Shown: piece by piece, positions 32,101 through 41,214 of the stretch | Layout of the letters: each line of letters opens with the position of its first letter | Numbering within the stretch: position 1 is the first letter of the stretch | Origin: Tricholoma matsutake | Lineage: Eukaryota > Basidiomycota > Agaricomycetes > Agaricales > Tricholomataceae | Reading direction: 5' to 3' | Assembly: GCA_026075535.2 (NCBI GenBank) | Contig: AP026549.1 | Coordinates: 9,610,001-9,674,000 of the forward strand | Length of the DNA stretch: 64,000 nucleotides | Notes under the pieces: model-generated | Databases searched by the model: none | The model's input: the letters and a program-made list of their open reading frames with translations, nothing else | Told to the model about the DNA's origin: nothing | Translations under genes and position numbers: made by a program

Positions 32101-32995
32101 TCGCCAAGACGACATCATCGATTTCTGCCGACGTATCTCCGTGCCAATCTAGCCACGGAGTTAAAGCGGAGGAGACGGCATCTCGATACGATGCTTCCTC
32201 CTCGGATCCTTTTTTGATGGACCACTTGGTAACCGGAACCAAAGATCCCGGGCCAGGTAGCACTAATGTCAGGGGGGCGTGGTCAGACGTTCCCCTGGCT
32301 TCAGGTACAATCTCACAGTACAATACAAATCTGAGGTCTGTAGGTACGAACATCAGGTCGATCACCGTGGGGTGAAGGCCCTGTTGAGGGGGGAAATGCG
32401 TAGGGCCCTCCACTACTGGTAGGGCTCTGGTCAGGCCTAATGCCGTAGCCATTTCCACTAAGTGGTCAGCATGAATTGAGTGCTCAGGCCCCTGGGGATC
32501 CCAGGCTGCGTGTCTCACGTTAAAATCGCCGCACATGAAGTGTAAGCGTGGGATCGTCATGACGTTCTCGAATAAGAGCGTGATGGCCGAATGTTGGCTG
32601 TCCGAGTAGACGTTAGCGAGCAGCATGACATCCTCCCCTATTCCCAATGAGAAGAGTAGGATGTCCCGATTGTCGATCAGATCTCGTCTGAGACCCGGTC
32701 TTAGATTAGCGATGCTGTTCGCAAAATAGACAGCCACGCGTGGAGGGGAGTCAATCCCTGATGGGCGCACTAAGGTACCCCAATTCGGGCTCATTGGTGC
32801 GCCTATAACTTCCTCCCCCTCCCTGTTGTGGGCAGAGGGGGCGTGTCTTATTAATCGCCAAGGAGGCTCTTGGATGAAAAGCAAATCATAATCGTCTACG
32901 AAATCTGCCAGTAGAGAGTCCATGTAACCCCAGTTTCGATTTACATTTTGACTAAATATGCGTAACTGTGGGGTAGATCTAAGTCTGTCCCTCAT
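29126..32995 (-). CDS. LINE ORF2: endonuclease / reverse transcriptase / RNase H, 1289 aa (LN5)
   Basis: Intact. APE-type endonuclease at residues ~12-240: Q16-N17, E43 (FIQEPPW), GDFN 156-159, SDH 237-239. RT at ~430-800: SFRPIVLLN fingers, motif A with D590 (FDIAQFF), motif B GQGSALSP around 648-655, YVDD 683-686. RNase H at ~1000-1130: D1005 (VDAS), E1045 (EVELFAL), D1069 (FSDST), D1127 (HKMAHDVA). C-terminal CWC...HLLCIC motif. It nicks target DNA, primes cDNA synthesis on it and removes RNA. The ATG follows the ORF1 TAA directly and in the same frame, so translation must use readthrough or reinitiation. All key residues are present. Confidence 0.95.
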   Translation of the reverse strand: MRDRLRSTPQLRIFSQNVNRNWGYMDSLLADFVDDYDLLFIQEPPWRLIRHAPSAHNREGEEVIGAPMSPNWGTLVRPSGIDSPPRVAVYFANSIANLRPGLRRDLIDNRDILLFSLGIGEDVMLLANVYSDSQHSAITLLFENVMTIPRLHFMCGDFNVRHAAWDPQGPEHSIHADHLVEMATALGLTRALPVVEGPTHFPPQQGLHPTVIDLMFVPTDLRFVLYCEIVPEARGTSDHAPLTLVLPGPGSLVPVTKWSIKKGSEEEASYRDAVSSALTPWLDWHGDTSAEIDDVVLAISTILNKAWENHAKESRLGKSSKGWWTDECSGALDAYRASRDEGDWKLYRKVMRHAKRDFFDDRIQEVATMNRRPWDLMSWTRQRNLPSYEAISYRGEPCNDLDSLWAALDGSYNAASDREVDLSIFEEFDLVPERAWIPFSVTEMKEALNACSSRSTPGPDHVTWSHLKHWCSNPEVAGLITRIAEACITAGHWPAHFKESLSVIIPKPGKPNYSTPKSFRPIVLLNTLGKLVEKMLSRRLQFDGVAHEAFEQNQFGGVAQRSTEDAGIYLTHLVRAGWAKGLKTSVVAFDIAQFFPSLNHQVLLEIISRSGFPAQVVNFFRSYLVGRKMTYKWNAFSSGSFAADVGVGQGSALSPVLSALYLTPIMKLFRRSEVGRDVDLMSYVDDGTLIARSPQLEDNLPLLKKAYGWIFQAFTSLGLVLEHDKSEIFHFSRARRFTPLPIDLGFAPYTGNTPLKPKVTWRYLGFFFDRKLSFKEHTRFYSTKALTTARAMGMLGNSVRGLSPMQKRLLYRSCVVPIMTYGLRLWHFKGARVKGVIKTLAQVQSIAARWILGAFRTTPIGGLESIAGLLPMQLLLRRLVDRGVFRTPLLAPSHPLRAILGPNHVGTTHSHELGLWGGNVLDTLTLQGPSVASAAALALVPGDEFDPFGEENTPGNRVKDSFPTRFSSHRLTSKEDGARNSYRSDLDKAWATAQVEDDTLVVAVDASVPTDAKFQAVACALVFRQGEQVDRIVSASGRRTPPEVELFALQLGVSAACSRGCKKLVIFSDSTTGIESLIDPKPRSEQIFALDACRSLRPWLAGEEERNVTFWHVPSKFEWNVHKMAHDVATSTKISVGRHPRTSLDYLRNQVEKAVCKDWHTRFADPAYRGRHFYQLKGAGGKPVLPSTHKGGPWLKVMGNNTTVTSRSTRMITGHAPIGEYRQRLSLDGEYQCWCLGPDIQTRDHLLCICPKVDRKETRASPDSVEGFHEFMDNNPALGSFNSLAWDPG

Positions 32996-34918
32996 TTACG
33001 TTCGGCCACCGCGTCCTGCGGGATGGTAAGTGAGAGGGGAGCGAGAGTTGCGTCTCGCACTCACCTCGTCATAGCGCGCCTTGATCCAGTCACGGTCAAA
33101 GCGGTGTCGCCAGAAATTGCATCGACGATCGTCGGATGCGTGGTTCTTCCGGCAGTTCAGACACCTAGCCGGGTGAGGACATGCTGCCCCCTCTGGGGTA
33201 GCTGGGATGGGAGGGTTCGCCTTGGCGTTTCCCTTACAGCACCCCGCTAGGGCACGATGGTGCTCCTTGCGGTGTGGTCCTGCACAGATCGGACATTTCG
33301 ACTGTGGAGCTCTGCATGCTGGGGTGGGGTGCCCCCACTTCCAGCACCGTTGGCATAGTGGGAGTCCAGGGTTCGCCCTGGCTGCCCTAACGTAGGCGAC
33401 GTAGCGTCCAAACTGGACACCACGCCCGATGAGAGCTTTCGCTCGTGCGCCACTGACGGAGTCAGCAACGTTGAGGTAGACGGTGCACGTGTCCGACATT
33501 CTCGAATCACGGACGACCCGTGGGGGGACTTGCAGGACGGTGAGGTCAGATATGCCTGACTTCCCCAGGTGAGCTATGACGACATCAGGCGTAATGGCCT
33601 TGTCGTTTGCGATGTAGGGCACGTCTACCAGCTTGAGGTAGGACGTGGACGTAGGTAGCGCTGCGTCGATTTGGAGCGCGTAGGGGAAAGCCTTGTGAGC
33701 CGCCTCCTTGAAACATCGTAGGTCCTCGTCCGAGGCCACTACGTCAGTTGACACCGAGAGATTCCCGGCGTGCATGGTAGCAGACTGTGCCACTAGCTTG
33801 GAGTGGTGCAGTCCTAAGGTCGTCCGGACATGGTCCAGGAAATCAGCGGGGTTCGTTCCCTCCTCTAGGGGGGGTCGAACGTGAACAAGGACCTGTCTTC
33901 GAGACGGTCCATGAACGGTGGGCGAAGGCTTTGCAGCCTTGGGCCTGGATGGACCGACGTGCTGCTGGATGTCAGCTAGTTTGTCGGTTGGAAGCTCAGG
34001 GAAGGCCTTGGCTAGTCGCACAAGGCCGTCCATGGATGTGTTAGGAGCTCGCCCCCCGGGGAAGCGAGCAACCTGAGCAAATGTCCCCCTGCCCGAAGGC
34101 TTGGTTGACATGTTCACGGGGGGAGGAGGTCCTCTGCCCCATGAAGAAGAGGTGCCCCCTGTTGGGGGCTTAGGAAGAGGTCGAGCCCCTCTCGGGCCTC
34201 GTGTCCTCGCAGATTTGTGAGGGGGGGGACGTGGCCCATCCCATCCCTCCAGATGCTCCGTCCTTGGGACGTCGTTGGGGTCAGTAGTGGCAGGACGCTT
34301 GCCTGTGCTACCAGCCCTGTCGATAGCTCTTCGGAGGGTTGTGTTCCCCGAGTCGCGGTGAAATCCAACCGTGGTCGCTGCATACAGCACCGCCCCCAGT
34401 TGTTCTGCGATTTCCTGCCGTTGTTCAGCAGTGGGTCGTAGGGCTCCAGTCCTGTTAAGAACAGTGATGAATCCCTGAGCGTATTCCCCAAGGTCGTGGG
34501 CAAAGGTGGTCGGACCGGCCCAATCGTCGTCCACATCGCTTGCCATCACCGTGTCTTGGATCACGGGCTCAGGGTTGGGTGTCACAGCTTCGTCGCCCCA
34601 CCGAGAGGCAGGCGTGGAAGGAGTGGTAGGAGGTGCAGGGGACGCTGTGGCCCTCCTGGGAGATAGTGTCGGCACGCTGAATCGCTGTGCGTGAGGTGTG
34701 ATCGTTCCGGCCCCATACGGGGAGGGAGTTGGAGAGCTTCTTTGGGACCGATGAGGGCCCACCGAAGGTGCTATCTGTGAGGATCTACGGCCCCCAGAGG
34801 GCCGTAGAGAATCAATGGGGTCGTCACCAGGAGTTCTGGGCGTACCGGCTCTGGAAGGGTTCCCCACGTCCATCGCTTCGCCCGATCTCCCCCTTACTCT
34901 GCTAACAGAATCTGACAT
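32996..34918 (-). CDS. LINE ORF1: gag-like RNA-binding protein, 640 aa (LN5)
   Basis: Intact, type Lb. Residues 1-115 are low-complexity Ser/Pro/Arg; ~118-185 an acidic then helical segment (DLGEYAQGF...RPTAEQRQEIAEQL); 220-290 Pro/Arg/Gly-rich; ~340-510 a conserved folded domain (VLVHVRPP... to GRYVAYVRAA). Three zinc knuckles follow: C522-C525-H530-C535, C542-C545-H549 with later His/Cys, and C586-C589-H593-C600. Such ORF1 proteins bind element RNA and act as chaperones in the RNP. It ends in ...GGRT-TAA, followed at once by ATG of ORF2. Confidence 0.93.
   Translation of the reverse strand: MSDSVSRVRGRSGEAMDVGNPSRAGTPRTPGDDPIDSLRPSGGRRSSQIAPSVGPHRSQRSSPTPSPYGAGTITPHAQRFSVPTLSPRRATASPAPPTTPSTPASRWGDEAVTPNPEPVIQDTVMASDVDDDWAGPTTFAHDLGEYAQGFITVLNRTGALRPTAEQRQEIAEQLGAVLYAATTVGFHRDSGNTTLRRAIDRAGSTGKRPATTDPNDVPRTEHLEGWDGPRPPPHKSARTRGPRGARPLPKPPTGGTSSSWGRGPPPPVNMSTKPSGRGTFAQVARFPGGRAPNTSMDGLVRLAKAFPELPTDKLADIQQHVGPSRPKAAKPSPTVHGPSRRQVLVHVRPPLEEGTNPADFLDHVRTTLGLHHSKLVAQSATMHAGNLSVSTDVVASDEDLRCFKEAAHKAFPYALQIDAALPTSTSYLKLVDVPYIANDKAITPDVVIAHLGKSGISDLTVLQVPPRVVRDSRMSDTCTVYLNVADSVSGARAKALIGRGVQFGRYVAYVRAARANPGLPLCQRCWKWGHPTPACRAPQSKCPICAGPHRKEHHRALAGCCKGNAKANPPIPATPEGAACPHPARCLNCRKNHASDDRRCNFWRHRFDRDWIKARYDEVSARRNSRSPLTYHPAGRGGRT
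34785..34807 (-). promoter_or_regulatory. Hairpin inside the ORF1 coding region (LN5)
   Basis: CTACGGCCC and GGGCCGTAG form a perfect 9-bp stem with a 5-nt loop at codons ~37-45. LN9 (56157-56179) and LN10 (56973-56995) have CTGCGGCTC/GAGCCGCAG, with two compensated pair changes. LN6 has lost it by a 28-bp deletion. Confidence 0.6.
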
Positions 34919-35426
34919 GCACTGGTAAGACGCTATTTAAACTGGATCGCTGGGATCGTTGACGGATGGAGCCACAAAAGATGAAAACGGTGTCAACGAA
35001 GTTTTTGGTGGCTGTGCACGTCGCGGTAACAAGACAAGAAGCGATGCCTGATCTCCCCCTTAATCTGCTAACAGAATCTGACATGCGTTGGTAAGACGCT
35101 ATTTAAACCGGATCGCTGGGATCGTTGACGGATGGAGCCACAAAAGATGAAAACGGTGTCGACGAAGTTTTTGGTGGCTGTGCACGTCGCGGTAACAAGA
35201 CAAGAAGCGATGGGCTTGCACGAGTCTCTTTGCGATCCACCTTGTGGCAGACGCGTAGTAAGTGGTCTCGAGTTTGTATCTCGGGACCCAGACACCAACA
35301 TTGGTATTCCCCGTCAAGGGATAAACGTTGACGATACTCCCCTATAGGAGCATGGCCAGTGATCATGCGAGTCGAACGGGAGGTCAGCGTAGTGTTGCCT
35401 CCCATAGCTTTCAGCCACGGCCCACC

Positions 35427-37652
35427 CAACGCTCCTTGACTTGCTACAACCACCATAAATAGTGGTAAACACTTCTGCTCAACGTTGCATGCGACGTCGA
35501 CACTTCAATTTTCGTCCGATTTTCGATCGGATTTCACCATCACGAACGCTCTCGGCGTCTCCAGGCCTGCCCTGATTTGCTAAGAGATCCGTCCATCCGA
35601 TCTCCGTGGATGCCCCGGTCATTGTTTTTGACAATGGCTGCTATCTGTCTCGTTCTCCTGGGCTTCGAGGATCCTGACTAGGTGAGTGTCGTTTATGAAA
35701 GAGTAGTCTGGGTCCCTCTGGGGGCTTAGAGTGGGTGTGGGATGCCTGCTTCAACGCTCGCCCAAGTCGACACACTCGTTTAGTTGGGGGAGGTCTGGCT
35801 TAGGGAGAAGGGACGTTATCACTGGATTGCTAGTTGTCTGGGAGGCATCTAGCCTCCATGCTCTGTGAGTTTCTATTACTAGAGACATGCTACACTGACT
35901 ACCCGTTGGAATACACCATCGTTAAAAGGGGCCGGGCGATGGTGCCCCCTGGCGGCTAGGTCGACACCTTGGTGGCCGCCACTCTCCACCAACTCTCTAC
36001 CTCCGGTGCTCACTCTTCTAGGGTGGTATGATCCGGGTTCAATCTTCTCCCACTGGGCTACAGGATGTGCGGCCTGTCCCCCCCTCGGAGCGTTCGGAGG
36101 CAGTATCGGGTGGACCCGGAATAGAGATAAGGGACCAGCTGCTATCGATGGCACGCTACGTATCTTGATTTCTACCATCACCTACTAGCACTAACTCCCC
36201 CTCTCAATGCCTAAACGGCGAACTAGAGCCCAAACACCATGCTGGGGTCTACACGACCCCTCCCTGATTACGGGCGACATCTACGACGATGGCGTCCAAG
36301 ACTACGACACCCGGTACGATCATGACGATCCGGATGTAGCTACTGCCCTACGGGCAGTTAGAGATCTATGGGCTGGAGAAGACCTCTCCGACCCTGAGGA
36401 TGACGAGGATTCTCTTGCTATGCAGGAGGCCCTCAATTATGCCGAGAGCAGCCCCAAGCTAGCCTCGAGGCAAACGATCGACCGTGTGCTGTGGGCGCAG
36501 GACGTCCATGTCGCACATAAACGATGGACTCGCAGTCTCGAACGCGAGGACATGTACACTCAGGAGCTCGGCATTGCTGAGCTCTTCTATCCGGAGGCAT
36601 CCCCTGCCCCGTTACCACCTTTGCCCCCCATCCCTGAGCTGGTGGAGGACGAAGTGCCGTTATCTGTGAATGAGAGGCTGGAAATCGAAGTCACCTCTCA
36701 TGCCATGCTACACCAACTCGACGCGATGACCATGTTCGTTGGTACCGTCCGTACGTCCGCCGTTCCCCCTGCAGAGAGGAACGCATGGCGCCAAATGGCC
36801 TGGGAGTTATTCACGACCACCTGGCGACTATCTGAGACGATGTCGGCGGAACTAGCAGCCGTTCCGACACCTCTCGACCTCACGTCTCCGGCAGCCTTCC
36901 GGGCTTCCTACGCGGCGGTGCACACCGCTCAATCAGAGCCTCAATCTGGGGAACCCTCGTCCCCAGCACGGCGCCGTCGTCCTCGAGGTCCTCGTGGACA
37001 GCAGCGCCGCAACTAGTACAGGGGGCTATCCCCCTCTACGTTCACGGCCACCAAGTAACTGGTGGCCATTATCGGGATGGTGACATGGTGTCGCTTCCCT
37101 ATACCTTCCCCCCACTGCGGGGGGGACGATGTCATCGAGTGCGTGCACATGGGTGCATTTGCTCGAGGGGGGTCTTGGCCCCCTACTTACGGCGGTCACG
37201 GTGAATAACCAGGTGAACAACCACCCGCCTTGTTACTGTCACTCGTGCACAACACGGTGATGGTCCACCTCATTCGTCTGGGGTGGTCAATCCTCGTTGG
37301 CTGGAAAAACGCAGATGGTTATTCCTCCCGCAAGGGGGGATTTACGGTGAATTGACACTGCTGTGCCTGGTCTGACCTCGGTTGGACATGTGGCTGGGGG
37401 ACCGTCTGCTCCAGAGGGCGATCTAATGGCTAACTTCAGGAGGGGGGGGCGCCCCCTCCAGATTATTGCCTTTCCTGGCTGAGAGGCCAACGTCTGTGGA
37501 ACTGCCCGCCTAAAGGTGGCTAAAACGGGGACCTGAGTGGGATATGGGCGAGGGGAACGCGTAGATAAAGTAGTACCCAAGTTTGTACCTTGCTCCGCGG
37601 ACTGCGTTCGAGCCCCGCGTTATAAATTCTGATCCAAAAAAAAAAAAAAAAA
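35427..37652 (+). mobile_element. SE9: complete short element, alpha subfamily
   Basis: The TSD GCCACGGCCCACC is at 35414-35426 and 37653-37665. Four extra bases (CAAC), then GCTCCTTGACTTGCTAC at 35431. uORF 35858-35959, intact ORF, poly(A) 37636-37652. Located in the RNase H region of LN7, opposite orientation. Confidence 0.95.
36207..37016 (+). CDS. SE alpha protein, 269 aa, unknown function (SE9)
   Basis: Intact alpha ORF (MPKRRTRAQTPCWGL...). It keeps DPEDDED, ELGIAELFYPE, IPELVEDE, the WRQMAWELFTTTW helix and RRRRPRGPRGQQRR tail. Cys at residue 12 instead of Arg (CGT/TGC-type change) is shared with SE12, so the two come from a close common source. Confidence 0.8.
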   Translation: MPKRRTRAQTPCWGLHDPSLITGDIYDDGVQDYDTRYDHDDPDVATALRAVRDLWAGEDLSDPEDDEDSLAMQEALNYAESSPKLASRQTIDRVLWAQDVHVAHKRWTRSLEREDMYTQELGIAELFYPEASPAPLPPLPPIPELVEDEVPLSVNERLEIEVTSHAMLHQLDAMTMFVGTVRTSAVPPAERNAWRQMAWELFTTTWRLSETMSAELAAVPTPLDLTSPAAFRASYAAVHTAQSEPQSGEPSSPARRRRPRGPRGQQRRN

Positions 37653-40365
37653 GCCACGGCCCACCTTTGTGAGTCGAGGGTAATACCGGTTTTCCACCAA
37701 CCCCCTTGAGTTGGTAGAAGTGCCGACCACGATACACCGGATCTGCGAACCGGGTGTGCCAATCCTTACAAACGGCCTTTTCGACCTGGTTTTTAAGGTA
37801 GTCTAAAGACGTCCGCGGGTGTCTGCCCACGGAGATCTTGGTAGATGTAGCTACATCATGAGCCATCTTGTGTACGTTCCACTCGAATTTCGAGGGGACA
37901 TGCCAGAATGTAATGTTCCTCTCCTCGTCTCCGGCTAGCCAGGAACGAAGAGAGCGACAAGCGTCCAGGGCAAATATCTGCCCAGAGCGTGGTTTTGGAT
38001 CAATTAGGGACTCGATGCCCGTAGTAGAATCAGAGAAGATCACCAGCTTTTTGCAACCTCTGCTGCACGCAGCCGAGACGCCTAGTTGGAGAGCGAAGAG
38101 TTCGACCTCCGGGGGGGTTCTCCTCCCAGAGGCTGAGACAACGCGATCTACCTGCTCTCCTTGTCCGAAGACAAGAGCGCAGGCGACAGCTTGAAATTTA
38201 GCATCTGTGGGCACTGAGGCGTCCACTGCAATGACAAGAGTGTCTCAACACTCAGCCATTACGTTCTTGTTCGAGAACGTCATGCTGATCCCTTGCCTAC
38301 ACTTCATGTGTGGCGACTTCAACGTGAGACATGCCTCCTGGGACCCCCAGGGGCCTGAACACTCTATTCACGCTGACCACTTAGTGGAAACGGCTATGGC
38401 ATTAGGCCTGACTAGAGCTCTACCAGTAGTGGAGGGCCCTACCCATTTCCCCCTACAACAGGGCCTTCACCCCACGGTGATCGACCTGATGTTCGTACCT
38501 ACAGATCTCAGATTTGTACTGTACTGCGAGATTGTACCTGAAGCCAGGGGAACGTCTGACCACGCCCCTCTGACGTTAGTGCTGCCTGGCCCGGGATCTC
38601 TGGTCCCGGTTACCAAGTGGTCCATCAAAAAAGGATCCGAGGAGGAAGCATCGTACCGAGATGCCATCTCCTCTGCTTTAACTCCGTGGCTTGAGTGGCA
38701 CGGAGATACTTCGGCAGAAATCGATGAGATCGTTTTGGCGATATCAACGATTTTAAACAAGGCATGGGAAAACCATGCCAAGGAATCTTGCCTCGGCAAG
38801 TCGTCCAAAGGCTGGTGGACAGACGAATGCAGTGGTGCCCTAGACGCTTACAGAGCCTCCCGAGACGAGGGAGACTGGAAGCTCTATAGGAAAGTCATGC
38901 GAAACGCAAAGCGCGACTTTTTCGACGACCGTATCCAGGAAGTGGCTACGATGAACAGACGACCCTGGGACTTGATGTCTTGGACTCGCCAACGTAACCT
39001 CCCGTCATACGAGGCAATCTCCTATCGGGGAGAACCGTGTAATGATCTGGACTCCCTCTGGACTGCCCTTGATGGGTCCTATAACGCTGCATCAGATCGA
39101 GTAGTCGATCTGAGCATTCTCGATGAACTTGATCCGGTGCCTGAAAGGGCCTGGATCCCGTTCTCCGTCACGGAAATGAAAGAAGCGCTAAATGCGTGCT
39201 CTTCCCGTTCCGCTCCAGGTCCCGATCATGTTACGTGGTCGCACCTAAAACACTGGTGTAGCAACCCAGAAGTGGCAGGGCTCATCACCTGCATTGCTGA
39301 GGCGTGCATCACTGCTGGCCACTGGCCAGACCACTTTAAGGAATCCCTATCGGTTATCATCCCGAAGCCAGGGAAGCCTAACTATTCTACCCCTAAGTCG
39401 TTCAGGCCCATCGTGCTTCTGAACACTCTGGGCAAATTAGTTGAAAAGATGTTGTCGAGGCGACTTCAGTTCGACGGTGTTGCACACGAGGCTTTCGAAC
39501 AAAACCAGTTCGGAGGCGTCGCCCAGCATTCCACTGAGGATGCAGGTATCTACCTTACCCACCTAGTCAGAGCAGGATGGGCCACCGCTCCTTGACTTGT
39601 TACAACCACCATAAATAGTGGTAAACACCTCTGCTCAACGTTGCAAGCGACGTCGACACTTCAATTTTCATCCAATTTTCGATCGGATTTCACCATCACG
39701 AACGCTCTCAGCGTCTCCAGGCGTGCCCTGATTTGCTAAGAGATCCGTCCATCCGATCTCCGTGGATGCCCCGGTCATTGTTTTTGACAATGGCTGCTAT
39801 TCATCTCGTTCTCCTGGGCTTCGAGGATCCTGACTAGGTGAGTGTTGTCTATGAAAGAGTAGTCTAGGCCCCTCTGGGGGCTTAGAGTGGGTGTGGGATG
39901 CCTGCTTCAACGCTCGCCCAAGTCGTCACACTCGTCTAGGTGGGGGAGGTCTGGCTTAGGGAGGAGGGACATTATCACTGGACTGCTGGTCGTCTGGGAG
40001 GCTTCCAGCCTCCATGCTCTGTGAGTTTCTACTACTAGAGACATGCTATACTGACTACCCGCTGGAATACACCATCGTTAAAAGGGGCCGGGCGATGGTG
40101 CCCCCTAGCGGCTAGGCCTACACTTTGGTGGCCGCTTCTCACCACCATCCCTCTACCTCCGGTGTTCACTCTCCTAGGGTGGCATGACCCGGGTTCAATC
40201 TTCTCCCACTAGGCAGCAGGATGTGCGGCTTGCTCGCCCCCTCGGAGCATTCGGAGGCTGTGTCGGGTGGACCCGGAATATAGATAAGGAACCAGTCGTT
40301 ATCGATTCCACGCTACGTATTTCGATTCCTACCATCATCTACTAGCACTAACACACACACTCTCG

Positions 40366-41196
40366 ATGCCCAAACGGCGAACCAGAGACCAACCACCACA
40401 TCGGGGTCTACGCGACCCCGTTTTGATCACGGGCAACATCTTTGATGATGGCGTCCAAGACTACGACACCCGGTTCGTCCAAGACAAATCGGAGGTAGCA
40501 GCTGCTTTCAGGGCAGCTAGAGATCTATGGGCCGGGGAAGACCTCTCCGACCCTAACGATGATGATGACGATGACTCTCTTGCCATGCAGGAGGCTCTCG
40601 CTTTCGCCGAGGGGGGGCCTAGGCTCTCCTCGAGGAAAACGATCGATCGTGTACGATGGGCACTTGGTGTCGACGTCGAACACAAGCGCTGGGCTCGTAG
40701 CCTCCCTAAGGAGGATATGTATTCACAGGAGCTCAGTATCGCTGAGCTCCTTTATCCGGAGGCATCCCCTGCCCCGTTACCGCCTTGGCCCCCCATCCCC
40801 GAGTTGGTGGAGGACGAAGTGCCGCTATCTAGGGATCAGAGGTTGGAAATCGAAGCCACCTCTGATGCCATGCTACATCTACTGGACATGATGACCTCCT
40901 TTGTAGGTACCATCCGTGTATCCGCAGTTCCTCTCAACGACAGGAACTCTTGGCGTCAGATGGCGTGGGAGCTCTTCACCACCACCTGGCGATTTTCAGG
41001 GAGCATGATGGAGTCGCTTTGCGCGGCATCAGCTCCCCTCGACCTTACGTCTCCAGCAGCCTTCCAGGCTTCCTATGCGGCGATGCAGGCGGCTCAGTCT
41101 GGTCCACCAGCGGCAGAGCCTCCAACCGAGGAACCCTTGTCCCCGGAACGGCGTCGACTTCCTCATGGCCCCCGCCAACGTCCACGCCGAGCTTGA
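40366..41196 (+). CDS. SE gamma protein, 276 aa, unknown function (SE10)
   Basis: Intact. The only gamma copy here. N-terminus like alpha (MPKRRTRDQPPHRGL), acidic run DPNDDDDDD, QELSIAELLYPE, PPWPPIPELVEDE, helix with RNSWRQMAWELFTTTWRFS, LDLTSPAAFQASYAA, and a Pro/Arg tail (RRRLPHGPRQRPRR). It keeps the shared blocks while many other residues differ, so it is useful for testing selection. SE11 inserted a few bases after its stop codon. Confidence 0.8.
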   Translation: MPKRRTRDQPPHRGLRDPVLITGNIFDDGVQDYDTRFVQDKSEVAAAFRAARDLWAGEDLSDPNDDDDDDSLAMQEALAFAEGGPRLSSRKTIDRVRWALGVDVEHKRWARSLPKEDMYSQELSIAELLYPEASPAPLPPWPPIPELVEDEVPLSRDQRLEIEATSDAMLHLLDMMTSFVGTIRVSAVPLNDRNSWRQMAWELFTTTWRFSGSMMESLCAASAPLDLTSPAAFQASYAAMQAAQSGPPAAEPPTEEPLSPERRRLPHGPRQRPRRA

Positions 41197-41214
41197 AGAA
41201 GGGGACACCCCCCC

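Larger units (their letters stand above)
28584..35046 (-). mobile_element. LN5: full-length, apparently intact LINE (Tad/I-like)
   Basis: About 6.46 kb. The TSD (plus strand) CCTGATCTCCCCC is at 28571-28583 and 35047-35059. Poly(T) 28584-28601; 5' terminus ATCGCTTCTTGTCTTG at 35045. Leader ~127 nt, ORF1 34918-32996, ORF2 32995-29126, 3' UTR ~525 nt. The only copy here with both ORFs uninterrupted, so the best candidate source of enzyme. It landed in LN6, a copy of the same subfamily. Confidence 0.95.
27803..35084 (-). pseudogene. LINE ORF1 N-terminal part (LN6), interrupted and frameshifted
   Basis: ATG 35084 (MSDSVSRLRGRSG), then LN5, then 28570 down to 27803. A 28-bp deletion relative to LN5, near 28499, removes the coding hairpin (see LN5) and shifts the frame after DDPID. 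The protein is of type Lb (SPRRAT). It cannot be functional. Confidence 0.83.
27803..35211 (-). mobile_element. LN6: LINE 5' part (type Lb), interrupted by LN5
   Basis: Own sequence 27803-28583 and 35060-35211, minus strand. The 5' terminus ATCGCTTCTTGTCTTGTTAC ends at 35211. It holds the 5' UTR and the first ~275 codons of ORF1; the rest is replaced by the SE7/LN3 junction. LN5 inserted at codon ~10 of ORF1 with a 13-bp TSD. At 35211/35212 it abuts LN7 ORF2, its own target. Confidence 0.88.
35212..38244 (-). pseudogene. LINE ORF2, RNase H and C-terminal pieces (LN7)
   Basis: 37666-38244 encodes RNase H from DTLVIAVDAS onward with VDAS, EVELFAL, FSDST and HKMAHDVA. 35212-35426 continues to the Cys/His motif (CWC...HLLRVCHK). 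SE9 interrupts between the two, and LN6 cuts off the last residues. The remaining piece of this ORF is at 56419-56899. Confidence 0.85.

Noticed and set aside
34918..35211. Two LINE 5' leaders in tandem, first taken as RT template jumping or a promoter-repeat array
   Set aside because: The 13-bp TSD CCTGATCTCCCCC at 28571-28583 and 35047-35059 shows that LN5 simply inserted into the start of LN6, so the second leader belongs to LN6.
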